DNA of 64,000 nucleotides from DATKFM01 sp046154965 (GCA_046154965.1 JBJXDY010000099.1:15424-79423), one strand, 5' to 3'; shown: positions 1-9,425, numbered from the stretch's first letter. Notes: generated by a model not told the origin, from the sequence alone. Program-made: numbers and translations.

Positions 1-267
1 GGTCGAAGTCATGATGAAGGGCGTCCGGCCGAGGATGGGATGGCCGCGCACCTTCTTGACAAACTCCACGCCATCCATGTCCGGCATCAGCCAATCGGAG
101 ATGACGAGGTCGAAGCGCTGCTTGTTCATGGCGTCCAGCGCTTCGCGGCCCGTGCCCGCATCGGTGATGCGATCGATGCCCAAGCGCTTCAGGCAGACCT
201 TCGTCAGGCCGCGCATGCTCGGTTGGTCATCGACCACCAGGACGTTGAGGTTGTGCACAACAGTCAT
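1..267 (-). CDS. cheY: CheY-type response regulator, partial (3' end outside window)
   Basis: The first 89 codons are present, from the ATG at 267; the C-terminus lies beyond position 1. The protein begins MTVVHNLNVLVVDDQPSMRG, showing the paired acidic residues of a receiver domain, and has the phosphoacceptor region LVISDWLMPDMDG. The last visible residues reach the conserved Thr/Ser region (FIMTS). No output domain can be judged. It is the last visible gene of the chemotaxis operon, about 100 bp after cheB. CheY-type proteins are phosphorylated by CheA and act on the flagellar motor switch; some alphaproteobacterial copies act as phosphate sinks. Receiver identity is secure, and the motor-binding role is inferred from position. 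Confidence 0.85.
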   Translation of the reverse strand, partial: MTVVHNLNVLVVDDQPSMRGLTKVCLKRLGIDRITDAGTGREALDAMNKQRFDLVISDWLMPDMDGVEFVKKVRGHPILGRTPFIMTST

Positions 268-369
268 TGCTGGAAATCCAATAGCAAAAATATCCGCGGA
301 TACTAGGCGAATGTTGGTTTACGAAATGATAATGCCAAGGAATGGAATCTGCTGCGGCTTCGTTAACGT

Positions 370-1473
370 TCAGGCAAGACTTTGGACACGATCCAGGATG
401 GCGGCGGCCATCTGCTGGATGGAGTACTCGGTCTCGACGGCGCCGTCGTTGAAGGCCGCCTTTGGCATGCCGTAGACCACGCAACTCTGCTCATCCTGGC
501 CCAGGGTGCGGGCGCCGGCCTCGCGCATGGCTTTGAGACCTGAAGCGCCGTCGCGGCCCATGCCGGTCAGGATCACGCCCACAGACTTGCCGCCTGCGAC
601 TGTGGCAACTGAATGGAACAACACGTCCACGGATGGCTTATGGCCGCCCACGGGGGCGTCGTCGCCCAGGCGGCAGTGATACTGCGCCCCAGACCGCGCC
701 AGCCGCAGATGCTTGTCGCCCGGGGCGATGTAGACATGGCCGGGCAGCACCCGCTGGCTGTCCTCCGCCTGCCGGACGCGGACCTGGGCGAGGCCATCGA
801 GCCGCTCCGCAAACCGGGCTGTGAAACCAGCCGGCATATGCTGGGTGATCAACACCGCGGGCGAATCCGGCGGCAGCGCGCAGATGATTTGCCTTAAAGC
901 GTCTACGCCGCCCGTTGATGAGCCGATGGCGACGATGGAATCGGTGCCGCGCAGCGGACCTGTGCGTGTGGCGATCGGTGCCGGTGCGGCCGTGCCGTAG
1001 GCCTGGCCCAGGGGCTTGATACGGGCCTGCGATGCTGCCTTGACCTTGGCGACCAGTTCCTCGCGCTTGCCGTCGAGGCCGCGCTCCACATCGAGCGCCG
1101 GCTTGGTGACGAAATCCACGGCGCCCAGTTCCAGGGCCTGCAGCGTGATTTCCGCACCGCGGAGCGTCAGCGAAGAGACCATGACCACCGGCATCGGCCG
1201 CAGGCGCATGATCTTCTCCAGGAAGGAAATGCCGTCCATATTCGGCATCTCGACATCCAGCGTGATTACGTCGGGATTGGTCGACTTGATGACATTGCGG
1301 GCACTGTAGGGATCGGACGCAATGCCGACGACTTCGATATCCGGATCGGACCGCAGCAGCCGGGAAATGAGCTGCCTCGCCAAGGCTGAGTCATCGACGA
1401 CGACGACCTTGATGCGGCGGCGCGGCGTGGTGAAGCGACGATCGGACATGGCGGTTTGCGATCGCGGCGCCAT
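370..1473 (-). CDS. cheB: chemotaxis protein-glutamate methylesterase CheB
   Basis: 367 residues, normal length for CheB. The N-terminal receiver (about 20-140) has the acidic pair D27/D28, phosphoacceptor D73 in TLDVEMPNMDG and K124. The C-terminal methylesterase domain (about 175-367) has the catalytic Ser in GSSTGG (S186), the His in TQHMPAGF (H212) and the Asp in TGMGRDGA (D308). It removes methyl groups from chemoreceptor glutamates and deamidates receptor glutamines, giving adaptation. Its ATG overlaps the cheR stop by one base (TGATG), indicating translational coupling. A Pro/Ala-rich linker separates the domains. The upstream MCP ends in a pentapeptide of the kind that tethers CheR and CheB. 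Confidence 0.96.
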   Translation of the reverse strand: MAPRSQTAMSDRRFTTPRRRIKVVVVDDSALARQLISRLLRSDPDIEVVGIASDPYSARNVIKSTNPDVITLDVEMPNMDGISFLEKIMRLRPMPVVMVSSLTLRGAEITLQALELGAVDFVTKPALDVERGLDGKREELVAKVKAASQARIKPLGQAYGTAAPAPIATRTGPLRGTDSIVAIGSSTGGVDALRQIICALPPDSPAVLITQHMPAGFTARFAERLDGLAQVRVRQAEDSQRVLPGHVYIAPGDKHLRLARSGAQYHCRLGDDAPVGGHKPSVDVLFHSVATVAGGKSVGVILTGMGRDGASGLKAMREAGARTLGQDEQSCVVYGMPKAAFNDGAVETEYSIQQMAAAILDRVQSLA

Positions 1474-2444
1474 CAGGATTGCTTTCGATAGATGCTGCGG
1501 CCGATCAGCTTCAGCCGGTGTTCAAAAGGAATCGGGCTCTCGGAATGGCCGAGATAAAGAATGCCGTTCTCGGACAGCGCCTCGGTGAACCGCTTGATGA
1601 GCTGGTCCTGAGTCCGCTTGTCGAAGTAGATGATCACGTTGCGGCAGAAGATGACGTCGAACTTGCCCTTCATCGGCCAGGGCTCGATCAGGTTCAGCGG
1701 CTTAAAGGCCACCAGGCTGCGCACATGGCCGGCGACCCTGAATTTCTGGTTGGACTGATCGACGGCACGCACAAACTTACCGCGGAGATCCTCGGGGATG
1801 TCGGCGATCTGCTTGCTGGTATAGAGACCCGACTCGGCCTGTGTCAGGACATTCGTGTCGATATCGGTGGCCAGCACCTTGGCGTCCCATCCCTCCAGGC
1901 CCGGAAAGGAGTGACGCAACGTCATCGCGATTGAATAGGCCTCTTCGCCCGAAGAGCAGCCGGCGGACCAGACCCGCAAGCGGCGCTTTCCCGATGCCTG
2001 GCTCTGCCGTACCAGCGCGGGGATGAGTTCTTCAGTGAGATGATCGAAGTGATGTTCCTCGCGGAAGAACTTCGTATAGTTCGTGGTCAGGGCGTTGACC
2101 AGCGATCCCATCTCTTCTTCATTGCTGCCGTCTGCCAAGCGCTTGCGATACTCGCCGAAACTTGTGAGGCCAAGCTCCCGCACCCGGCGCGACAGCCGGG
2201 CATAGACCATCGCCCGTTTCTTGGTCGTCAGGGCGATGCCGGCGCGGTCATGGACGATTTTGGCGATGAAGCGGAAATCATCGTCCTCCATCGACACATC
2301 TTGCAGGGATTTGGCGATGAGCAGCGACAAGCGCTCTGCGCCGGGCTTAGGCAGGGCCGTGCCGTTCGCGGCTGCAGGCCCGGCGTTCTCTTCGCCGCCT
2401 GGCCAGCGATTGTTCGTTCGCTGCCGCCCTACGCTTTCCGACAT
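1473..2444 (-). CDS. cheR: chemotaxis protein methyltransferase CheR
   Basis: An SAM-dependent methyltransferase that methylates receptor glutamates. The helical N-terminal domain starts around MEDDDFRFIAKIVHDRAG. The Rossmann domain has the SAM-binding motif VWSAGCSSGEEAYSIAM, a motif around LATDID, and FDVIFCRNVIIYF. I chose the ATG at 2444 (MSESVGRQ) because GGGG lies 5 nt upstream; the frame stays open to an ATG at 2531, and a short form could start at the methionine of MEDDDF. The chosen form carries about 50 extra, probably disordered N-terminal residues. It is followed by cheB with a one-base overlap. About 270 bp separate it from the mcp stop, so an internal promoter is possible, though I see no clear one. 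Confidence 0.93.
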   Translation of the reverse strand: MSESVGRQRTNNRWPGGEENAGPAAANGTALPKPGAERLSLLIAKSLQDVSMEDDDFRFIAKIVHDRAGIALTTKKRAMVYARLSRRVRELGLTSFGEYRKRLADGSNEEEMGSLVNALTTNYTKFFREEHHFDHLTEELIPALVRQSQASGKRRLRVWSAGCSSGEEAYSIAMTLRHSFPGLEGWDAKVLATDIDTNVLTQAESGLYTSKQIADIPEDLRGKFVRAVDQSNQKFRVAGHVRSLVAFKPLNLIEPWPMKGKFDVIFCRNVIIYFDKRTQDQLIKRFTEALSENGILYLGHSESPIPFEHRLKLIGRSIYRKQS

Positions 2445-2715
2445 GACGCCCCGTTGATAAGCCAAGTCCTCGAACGCTGCCGATCGACTTTGCCGTCGTA
2501 CTTCGGAGGCGCCATCGCTGCCGGTTGCCATTCCGCTCTGAATGGCAGCCGACGGTGCCAGATTACCTTCTGAATAGTTAACGCCCAGTGTAGTGCCATC
2601 AGGGGGTAACGCCGGTCACTTTCGCCAATCCGTTTGAGCGGAAACTGCCGCATTTAGGGAGGCCGATTGGATCTCGTTCCCAGGCGGCCGATGGGCATTC
2701 TGCACGCCCTGCAAG

Positions 2716-5340
2716 CTAGAACTCGTCCCAGTTTACCTGTTTCTTCAATGGGCCAGCGGTCCGGCGGGAAGCCGCGGTCGCCGGCCTCTGGGCGTCGACG
2801 GCAAGAGCGGCTGCGGCGTCCGCTTCCAAGCTTTCACCTGTGTCGACATCCGTGGCGAGACGGCCAGGGAGCTGCGATTGCAAGGCTCTGGCGCCCCGGG
2901 GCTCAGCGGCCTTCCGCAAAGCCAACGCGCCGGCCTCGAAAAAACTGATGACCCGGGCAACGCTGTCGACTTGTGCGTCGACAGATGTCAGGGATGACGT
3001 CGACTCCTCCACCAGGGCGGCGTTCTTCTGCGTGACCGATTCCATTTGCGTGACCGAATCGTCGACCTCTTGAACGCCGGCGGATTGCTCGCGGCTCGCC
3101 GAGGCGATTTCTGCGACGATGCCGGCAACCCGCTGCACGGAACCGACGATCTCTGACAGGCTGCTGCCGGCCTTGTTGACCATCTCCACGCCGGCGCGGA
3201 CCTGCTGCGAGCTTTCGCTGATCAGTCCCTTGATCTCTTTCGACGCCTGGGAGGAACGCTGGGCCAGGGCGCGGACTTCCGCTGCGACGACGGCAAAGCC
3301 GCGGCCGGCGTCGCCGGCACGGGCCGCTTCGACGGCGGCGTTCAATGCCAGAAGATTGGTTTGGAAGGCGATTTCTTCGATTAAGCCGACGATCTCGGAG
3401 ATGCGGCCGGAGGACGCCTCGATCTGCCCCATGGCGGCGACGGCGTTGGCGGCGACATTGCCGCCACCTTCGGCCGCCGCACGCGCGTTCGCCGCGAGCT
3501 GATTGGCCTGCTGGGCATTTTCCGCGTTCTGCTTGATCGTGACCGACAGCTGGCGGATCGCTGCCGCCATCTCTTCCAGGCTGGCGACCTGCTCTTCCGT
3601 GCGGGAGGACAGATCGGCCGAGCCGCTGGCGAGCTGCGCGGTTGCGGACTTGATGGCGCTGATGCCGTCGACCGTCTGGCCGACGATGGCGGCCAGCTTG
3701 TCGGCGGTGGCGTTGGTGTCTTTCTGCAGCTGCAGAAGATCGGCCTCGTACTCGCCCGTGACACGGATCGAAAGGTCGCCCCGGGCCAGCGCCGACATCA
3801 TCCGGAGCACCTCGCCGAGCGCCACTTTGATGGTCTCGGCCCAGCGGTTCATGCCCTCGCCGAGCTTCAGCATCAGGCCGCTCTTCCCCGTGAGGTCAAC
3901 GCGGCGCGAGAGATCGCCGGCGGCGGCGGAATCGATCAGGGCCGCAAGCTCCTCTTGGAATTGCAATTCGGTATTGCGCAGATCCGCTTCGGCCTTGGCC
4001 GCAGCGGCGCGGGCGTCGACCTCAGCCTCCAGCCGGTCCTTGGCCAGCGTGTTCTGCTTGAAGACTTCGACGGCCCGGGCCATGGCGCCCAGCTCATCAC
4101 GGCGTTCGGTGCCCGGAATTCGGACGTCCAGGTCCCGCTTGGCCAAACGCTCCATGATATGGGAGAGCTGCTGGATGGGGCGCGTGACACTGCGGACGAT
4201 GAAGTAACCGCACCCGGCAGCCACGACGACGCCCGCGGCCATGAGGCCGAGAATCCAGGTCAGCCAGATCAAGGCATCGTTGTGCGCAGTAAGCGTGCGT
4301 TGCTCGCTGACTTCCGCCGCCGCAAGAAGGAGTTCAAGGAACGTCAATACCTGGGGCCGGGTCTGGTCAGACCATGATTGCGCGTCCATCGGATAGTTCG
4401 GCTTGGGAAGCGTGTACTGCGATTTGTTCGTTGCCAGGGCAATGGCGCTTGCCCGCTCAACCTTCACCAATAGCGTTCGGTATGCCTGGAAGTATTGCTT
4501 TTCTATGTTGTCGAGCGCTTTCTCGATTCTCGGATCGATGTCCGCGGCTTTCATATGTCCTAGAATCAGATAGAGCTGATTTATCTGCACCCGTTTGGCA
4601 CTGTTCTCCTTCTGCAACTGCTCTTGCATCGGGGCGTGCGTGGCGATCGACTGAGCCACTTTTAGCCGCTCGCGTTCGGCGAGATCCTGCATGCTCCAGG
4701 CGAAATTCCTGATTTGCGCCAGATCCCGCAGCGTCGCGTCGCTTCCGGCAGATTCCCGCGAAATGCGGCGCCAGGCATTGATTGCCGTGTCGATGATTAC
4801 GGTGCTGTCGTTGAAGTAGTCGGCAAGAAATCCGCGATCGCGTTTTGCATATGGGAATGCAAGCCACTTGTCTGAGTCGGCACGCAGCTTCTGCAAGTCA
4901 TTCAGCTGTTTCTTCACCGCTCCAAAGCGTTCCTCATGGTCCGCCGCACCATGGATCGCCGCGATGCGTGCCAAGCCGTCCGCCAGCATCTTGTCAGCTT
5001 TGCTGCGGAGAGCAGCGATTACAGCGGCATCGTCGGCGGACATCTTTGCCTCGCTTTGGAGGGCGTTGTTGGTCGCCAGACGCTCCTTGACCAATTCCTG
5101 AAGGCCGTTGATGTATGTATCCGTCGCTTCGTTCAAGGCGGCGAAATGCGCGGCAGTCCGGTAGGTCACCCAGGCGCCGGTCGCCTGCAGGCCCAGGGCC
5201 GTGAGCAGGAGTATGGAGAGAAACCCGATTGCGGAAAGCAGCAACAGCCGGATCGAGAAGCCACCCGTCAAGCGGCCGCGCGAACGATCCGGGCCCTGGA
5301 GGCCCTGATTTCTGCTGAGCTTTGGCGCCGCTTCAGTCAT
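2716..5340 (-). CDS. methyl-accepting chemotaxis protein with C-terminal CheR/CheB tether
   Basis: 874 residues, long for an MCP. TM1 lies about residues 29-53 and TM2 about 356-378. They enclose a roughly 300-residue, strongly helical periplasmic sensor that could be a NIT-type or other helical-bundle domain; its ligand is unknown. A HAMP domain follows TM2, then a long helical stretch with a second HAMP-like segment, then the cytoplasmic signalling hairpin with the conserved tip EIAFQTNLLALNAAVEAARA. The extreme C-terminus is NWDEF, matching the xWxxF pentapeptide that docks CheR and CheB in enteric high-abundance receptors. The gene sits between cheW and cheR, so this is probably the receptor dedicated to this operon. 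Confidence 0.95.
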   Translation of the reverse strand: MTEAAPKLSRNQGLQGPDRSRGRLTGGFSIRLLLLSAIGFLSILLLTALGLQATGAWVTYRTAAHFAALNEATDTYINGLQELVKERLATNNALQSEAKMSADDAAVIAALRSKADKMLADGLARIAAIHGAADHEERFGAVKKQLNDLQKLRADSDKWLAFPYAKRDRGFLADYFNDSTVIIDTAINAWRRISRESAGSDATLRDLAQIRNFAWSMQDLAERERLKVAQSIATHAPMQEQLQKENSAKRVQINQLYLILGHMKAADIDPRIEKALDNIEKQYFQAYRTLLVKVERASAIALATNKSQYTLPKPNYPMDAQSWSDQTRPQVLTFLELLLAAAEVSEQRTLTAHNDALIWLTWILGLMAAGVVVAAGCGYFIVRSVTRPIQQLSHIMERLAKRDLDVRIPGTERRDELGAMARAVEVFKQNTLAKDRLEAEVDARAAAAKAEADLRNTELQFQEELAALIDSAAAGDLSRRVDLTGKSGLMLKLGEGMNRWAETIKVALGEVLRMMSALARGDLSIRVTGEYEADLLQLQKDTNATADKLAAIVGQTVDGISAIKSATAQLASGSADLSSRTEEQVASLEEMAAAIRQLSVTIKQNAENAQQANQLAANARAAAEGGGNVAANAVAAMGQIEASSGRISEIVGLIEEIAFQTNLLALNAAVEAARAGDAGRGFAVVAAEVRALAQRSSQASKEIKGLISESSQQVRAGVEMVNKAGSSLSEIVGSVQRVAGIVAEIASASREQSAGVQEVDDSVTQMESVTQKNAALVEESTSSLTSVDAQVDSVARVISFFEAGALALRKAAEPRGARALQSQLPGRLATDVDTGESLEADAAAALAVDAQRPATAASRRTAGPLKKQVNWDEF

Positions 5341-5440
5341 GACTAGTTCAGCCCTCTGCCGCCGGTACCGAGCTACGTGTCAAATTGCCGCTTTCACCCC
5401 GATGTTTCGCTGCAAGCCGTGGATGTCCTGCTGTTCTGCC

Positions 5441-5947
5441 CTAGTTTAACGCGACTGGCAGGGCGATGCGCTCTGCAGCAACCAGGGCAACCATCTGCTC
5501 GTTGATCGTGACAATGCCTTCCAGGCATTCATGCGCTGAGGCGCCGCTGACGTCGGGAACGGCCTTCACATCGGTCTCACTCACGGCGACGATATCAGAC
5601 ACCGCATCCACCAGCAGGCCGACCAGGCGGGCGCCGATGGCGACAACGATGACGACATGCGCCTTACTGGCGTCGGTCTGGCCTTGGCCGAAACGCGCGC
5701 GGACGTCGAGGATGGGTACGATCGAGCCGCGGATGTTGATCACGCCCCGGACATAGTCTGGCGTGTTCGGCAGGTTCGTGGTCGGCGACCAGGCGCGGAT
5801 TTCACGCACCAGTCGGATGTCGACGCCGTAGCTTTCCGCGCCGACGCGGAAGCAGACAACCTGGCGCAACAGCGCCTTGTCCTGGGCGTCCCCGGTGTCG
5901 GTGAGGCGCATGGGATCAAAAGAAGTTTGCGCATGGGCCATGTTCAA
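5441..5947 (-). CDS. cheW: chemotaxis coupling protein CheW
   Basis: 168 residues forming a single CheW domain, with about 25 extra N-terminal residues. Conserved features include VCFRVGAESYGVDIRLVREI, NTPDYVRGVINIRGSIVPILD and a C-terminal VDAVSDIVAVSETDVK. CheW bridges CheA to receptor tips in the membrane-associated array. It starts 12 nt after the cheA stop and is followed by mcp about 100 bp later. A start two codons downstream (MAHAQT) is also possible. Confidence 0.95.
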   Translation of the reverse strand: MNMAHAQTSFDPMRLTDTGDAQDKALLRQVVCFRVGAESYGVDIRLVREIRAWSPTTNLPNTPDYVRGVINIRGSIVPILDVRARFGQGQTDASKAHVVIVVAIGARLVGLLVDAVSDIVAVSETDVKAVPDVSGASAHECLEGIVTINEQMVALVAAERIALPVALN

Positions 5948-5959
5948 TGCTCCTCTGCT

Positions 5960-8026
5960 CTAGGCTGCATTCGATACGAACCGGCTGTCAGGCGAAATTC
6001 CGCCGGACAACAGCATACTGACGTCGACAATCAGCGCCACCCGGCCATTACCGAGGATCGTGGCGCCGCCGATGCCATGGATCGCATCGTAATTGGATTC
6101 CAGACTCTTGATGACGACTTGCTGCTGGCCGACGATCTCGTCGACCACCAGGCCGATGCGCATGCTGGCGTCCGTTTCCACCAGCATGACCAGTGCCTTC
6201 GAGATATCGGTGTTCGCCTTCTCGACGGCGAATCTGCGGTGCAGATAGACCATCGGCACGTATTCGCCGCGCAGCGACAGCACGTCGCCGCCGCCGACGA
6301 GCGTGCGCACTTGGCCCGGTTGCGGCCGCAGCGTCTCCACCATGTTGGACAGGGGCACCACATAGGTCTCAGCGCCGACGCGCACCACCATGCCGTCGAG
6401 CACAGCCAGGGTCAGCGGCAGCGAGAGATAGAATATCGACTCGATGCCAGGGGTCGAGCGGATCGTGATGCGGCCGCCAAGGCGCTGGATGTTCCGGCGC
6501 ACGATGTCCATGCCGACGCCGCGCCCGCTGATACTGGAAACCGCCGCTGCCGTAGTCAGGCCTGGCGCGAAAATCAGATTGTCGATCTGCTCGTCGTTGA
6601 GCTGCTGATCGCGCAGGACGATGTCCTTCTCGATCGCTCGCGCCAGGACCTTCTGGCGGTTGATGCCGCGGCCGTCGTCGGCGAGCTGGATTACGATCTT
6701 GCCGCCGATATGGCTGGCGGAGACGCGGATCACGCCCTCGGGCGGCTTGCCCATGGCAATGCGCTCTTCCGGCGGCTCGATGCCGTGGTCGATCGCATTG
6801 CGGATCATGTGGGTGAGCGGGTCGTGCAGATGCTCGATCACCGTCTTGTCGATCTCGGTGTCTTCGCCGATCATGACCAGCCGGACTCGCTTGCCCGTCT
6901 CGGCGGCGACTTCGCGCACCAGCCGCGGCAGCCGGGCAAACACCAGCTTTACCGGCTGGGCCCGCATCGACATCACGCTTTCCTGGAGATTGCGCGCATG
7001 CTGCGACAGCTCCTGGACGCCGCGTATCAGTCCGGGGAACTTGTCGGTGGGCACCAGGCTCAGTTGCTCATTGAGCATCGCTTGGCTGATGACGAGTTCG
7101 CCGACGAGATTGACCAGCGTATCCAGCTTGTGGAGGTCGACCCGTATCGAGCTGACGACCGGCGCTGTACCGGAAGCGTCGTCGCCGTTGGCGGCAGTTT
7201 TCGGCGCAGTTTCAGGGGCCGGCTTGGGCGCTGCATCGCCACCGTTGCTCTGATCCGTATCGGCGGCCGTCGCCTGCATCACACCATTGCCGACGGCATG
7301 ATCGAGATTGGTGACGGACAGCTCTTCTTCATCGGCGACAAAGCTCAGTGTCTCTGCTATCGCTTCGGCCGACGCCGCTGTTTCCAGCTCAAGCGTCCAG
7401 GTCAGGTAGTTCTTCTTGGGATCGAACGCGTCCAGCGCCGGCACGGCACTGGCGTCGGCCGTTGCCGTCAGGCTGCCGCTATGGCGCAGCTCGGCAATCA
7501 GGAGCTGCGGTTCGACTCCCCGCTGAAAGAGGTCCGGCTTTGGATTGAAGGCGATCCGGAATTGATGTTTGTCCGCCGGTGCGGGCGTCATGTTGACGCT
7601 GGCAACGGTCGAAGCGGCCTGGGGCGCATTAGCCCCCGGTCCCGCATCGGCGCGCAGAACCAGGGCATCATGCACGGCGCTTTCATGCTTCTCGATCAGT
7701 TCGCCGCCGCTCTGCGCCGCCCGAACCAGGTCGGCGACGATATCGGCGGCCCGCAGCAGCAGGCTGATCGTGTCGGCCGTCAGGATCGCGCTGCCGTTGC
7801 GCAGCTTGTCGAGCAGGGTTTCGAGTGCATGAGCGAAATTGACCAGGCGACGATAGCCAAAGGCGCTGGCCCCACCCTTGATGGAATGGATGGCGCGGAA
7901 GGCGGCACGCAATGTTTCAGCATTGCCCCGGCCTTCGTCGAGCGCCATGAGATGGCCCTCGAATTCGCTCAGGACCTCGTCGCACTCCTGAAAATAGGTT
8001 TGGCGAAGCTGAGCGATTTCATCCAT
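5960..8026 (-). CDS. cheA: chemotaxis histidine kinase CheA
   Basis: 688 residues. The P1 phosphotransfer domain has the phosphorylated His (H47) in HSIKGGASAFGY. A variable Ala/Pro-rich region (about 200-290) takes the place of a classical P2. The P3 dimerisation helices begin near LHKLDTLVNLVGELV. P4 is the ATPase, with its N box in DPLTHMIRNAIDHG and G boxes DDGRGIN and GRGVGMD. P5 is a CheW-like regulatory domain at the C-terminus. It autophosphorylates at the receptor array and passes phosphate to CheY and CheB. The STAS gene lies directly upstream (61 bp) and cheW directly downstream (12 bp). No receiver domain is fused to its C-terminus. Confidence 0.97.
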   Translation of the reverse strand: MDEIAQLRQTYFQECDEVLSEFEGHLMALDEGRGNAETLRAAFRAIHSIKGGASAFGYRRLVNFAHALETLLDKLRNGSAILTADTISLLLRAADIVADLVRAAQSGGELIEKHESAVHDALVLRADAGPGANAPQAASTVASVNMTPAPADKHQFRIAFNPKPDLFQRGVEPQLLIAELRHSGSLTATADASAVPALDAFDPKKNYLTWTLELETAASAEAIAETLSFVADEEELSVTNLDHAVGNGVMQATAADTDQSNGGDAAPKPAPETAPKTAANGDDASGTAPVVSSIRVDLHKLDTLVNLVGELVISQAMLNEQLSLVPTDKFPGLIRGVQELSQHARNLQESVMSMRAQPVKLVFARLPRLVREVAAETGKRVRLVMIGEDTEIDKTVIEHLHDPLTHMIRNAIDHGIEPPEERIAMGKPPEGVIRVSASHIGGKIVIQLADDGRGINRQKVLARAIEKDIVLRDQQLNDEQIDNLIFAPGLTTAAAVSSISGRGVGMDIVRRNIQRLGGRITIRSTPGIESIFYLSLPLTLAVLDGMVVRVGAETYVVPLSNMVETLRPQPGQVRTLVGGGDVLSLRGEYVPMVYLHRRFAVEKANTDISKALVMLVETDASMRIGLVVDEIVGQQQVVIKSLESNYDAIHGIGGATILGNGRVALIVDVSMLLSGGISPDSRFVSNAA

Positions 8027-8086
8027 GGCGGTGGCCCGTCCATGAAATGGCCGCGATGCGATTGGTCATGCTGTTCGGCCTGCGGC

Positions 8087-8422
8087 TCACTGCCGGATCT
8101 CCCAGCTCATCAGTGAGGAGAACAACCCCAACCCGTCGAAAGTAGCGACGAAAGCATCGGAGGGCCGCTTGATGCAGAAGGGCAGGTTGCGCTTCTGGAA
8201 GCTCTTCGCGGCGGCGACAAGCGCTTGTACGCAGATGGTCGAGAGAGTTGAAACCTGTTCCGCATCGATGACGACCGGCTTCTTCTGATTCACAGCCGCC
8301 AGCAGCGATTTGTGCAGATTGCCGATCGTCGCCGGGTCAAGACGCGCGGGAAGGGCGACGCGGCATTCCGCGCCCTTTGTCACAGCCCATGACTCTGATT
8401 TCCGGGACTTGATAGATCGCAT
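8087..8422 (-). CDS. STAS-domain protein heading the che operon
   Basis: 111 residues with a single STAS fold: RVALPARLDPATIGNLHKSL, VVIDAEQVSTLSTICVQALVA and a C-terminal helix. In the centre, ST-LST occupies the place where anti-sigma antagonists carry their phosphorylatable Ser. It is the first gene of the chemotaxis operon, as in rhizobial che operons, where a small STAS protein (orf2/CheS in Sinorhizobium meliloti) binds CheA and promotes removal of phosphate from the sink CheY. An equivalent role here is inference from position and fold. The start at 8422 gives a basic, probably disordered 18-residue N-terminus. Confidence 0.8.
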   Translation of the reverse strand: MRSIKSRKSESWAVTKGAECRVALPARLDPATIGNLHKSLLAAVNQKKPVVIDAEQVSTLSTICVQALVAAAKSFQKRNLPFCIKRPSDAFVATFDGLGLFSSLMSWEIRQ

Positions 8423-8614
8423 AAATCACCCGCCGACAGCGCGGACGGACTCGTACCCGCAGCCTTGAACCATCAACCTATGTTAATCGGCGAATGATTG
8501 AGGAACTGTTAACCAATGAGTCGGTAGTTGTCGCGGTAAATCAAACGTCTGGCGGGTTTGGGCCATGCTTGCCTGTGCCTTCCGCGGCAGCCATCGCGAT
8601 CTTTTGGGGCGCGG
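8423..8614. other. intergenic region upstream of the che operon
   Basis: 192 bp between the STAS gene and the end of the alpha/beta hydrolase gene, both transcribed leftward. It contains an AT-richer stretch with GTTAAC and TTAACAT (reverse strand) around 8475-8520, the likely place for the che promoter. No pair of -35/-10 hexamers with good spacing stands out, and I see no sigma-54 element or convincing terminator. Confidence 0.4.
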
Positions 8615-9406
8615 CTACGCACCAGCGAGAAACGCCGTTAGGTCGGCGGCGAACTCGGCCGGCTTCTCCCATTGCAGGCCATGACCGACATCAGGATAGA
8701 TTTTGAGCCGGGCCTGGCGGATCAGCCGTTGCAGTTCCAGCTGATCGCCCATGGTGAAATAAATGTCGCCGTCGCCGTAAAGGATCAGGGTCGGGCATTT
8801 GATCTCCGCCAGGCGCTCAGCATGATCCTCGCTCAACATTCCGGCCATGGCGCCTTGCCAGGATCGTGCTGGCGCCTTGAGCGTCTCCGCGACGATGGCC
8901 TCGAAGACCGCTTCGGGCACCGGCGAGCGGATCTGTTCGCCCTGGGATGTCCGGACAAAGGCCGGGTCGATCGGGTCGGTCAGGGCATTGATCTCATCCA
9001 TGACAGTCCCGCCGACGATCGCGCTGTTGGCGGCCGTCGGTGCGGTTCCCATCAGCACCAGCTTGCTGGTTTTCGCCGGATTGCGAACGGCGAAATAGTG
9101 AGCGATGAGCCCGCCCATGGAGTGGCCGACAATCGTCGCCCGGGGAACGCCGATGGCTTCGAGGAAGGCCTCCAGGTCCTTCACATAGTCCGTTTGCGTG
9201 AAACCCGATGGCGGTTTGTCGGCGTCGCCAAAGCCGCGCTGGCTCACGAAGACGAGCCTGTTTTTCCTGGGTAGATGGGGCAAGGCGGGGTCCCAGATGC
9301 GCCGGGAATCCAGGTAACCGTGGACGAAGACGACAACCGGCCCTTGCGGATCGCCGCTCTCAGCGTAGTCCAGGGTCACGCCGGTGGAGATGGAAATGCG
9401 GGGCAT
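8615..9406 (-). CDS. alpha/beta-fold hydrolase
   Basis: 263 residues of the alpha/beta hydrolase-1 family. The oxyanion region is FVHGYLDS, the nucleophile elbow is GHSMGG (S96), the acid is the Asp in LYGDGDIYF and the base is the His in DVGHGLQWE, so the triad appears complete. There is no signal peptide, so it is cytoplasmic. The substrate cannot be read from sequence; relatives include esterases, lactonases, haloperoxidase-like proteins and meta-cleavage hydrolases. It lies 19 bp after the SDR gene on the same strand, so the two are probably cotranscribed. Confidence 0.85.
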   Translation of the reverse strand: MPRISISTGVTLDYAESGDPQGPVVVFVHGYLDSRRIWDPALPHLPRKNRLVFVSQRGFGDADKPPSGFTQTDYVKDLEAFLEAIGVPRATIVGHSMGGLIAHYFAVRNPAKTSKLVLMGTAPTAANSAIVGGTVMDEINALTDPIDPAFVRTSQGEQIRSPVPEAVFEAIVAETLKAPARSWQGAMAGMLSEDHAERLAEIKCPTLILYGDGDIYFTMGDQLELQRLIRQARLKIYPDVGHGLQWEKPAEFAADLTAFLAGA

Positions 9407-9425
9407 GGCTGTGCGCCGATCCCCG

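Noticed and set aside
268..369. Sigma-54 promoter between cheB and cheY
   Set aside because: TTGGCAT and TTTCG occur on the minus strand, but the GG-N10-GC spacing is not met.
5657..8116. 819-codon open frame on the plus strand opposite cheA and cheW
   Set aside because: It lies antisense to two certain genes, is rich in His, Asp, Gly and Arg as reverse reads of GC-rich codons are, and shows no domain.
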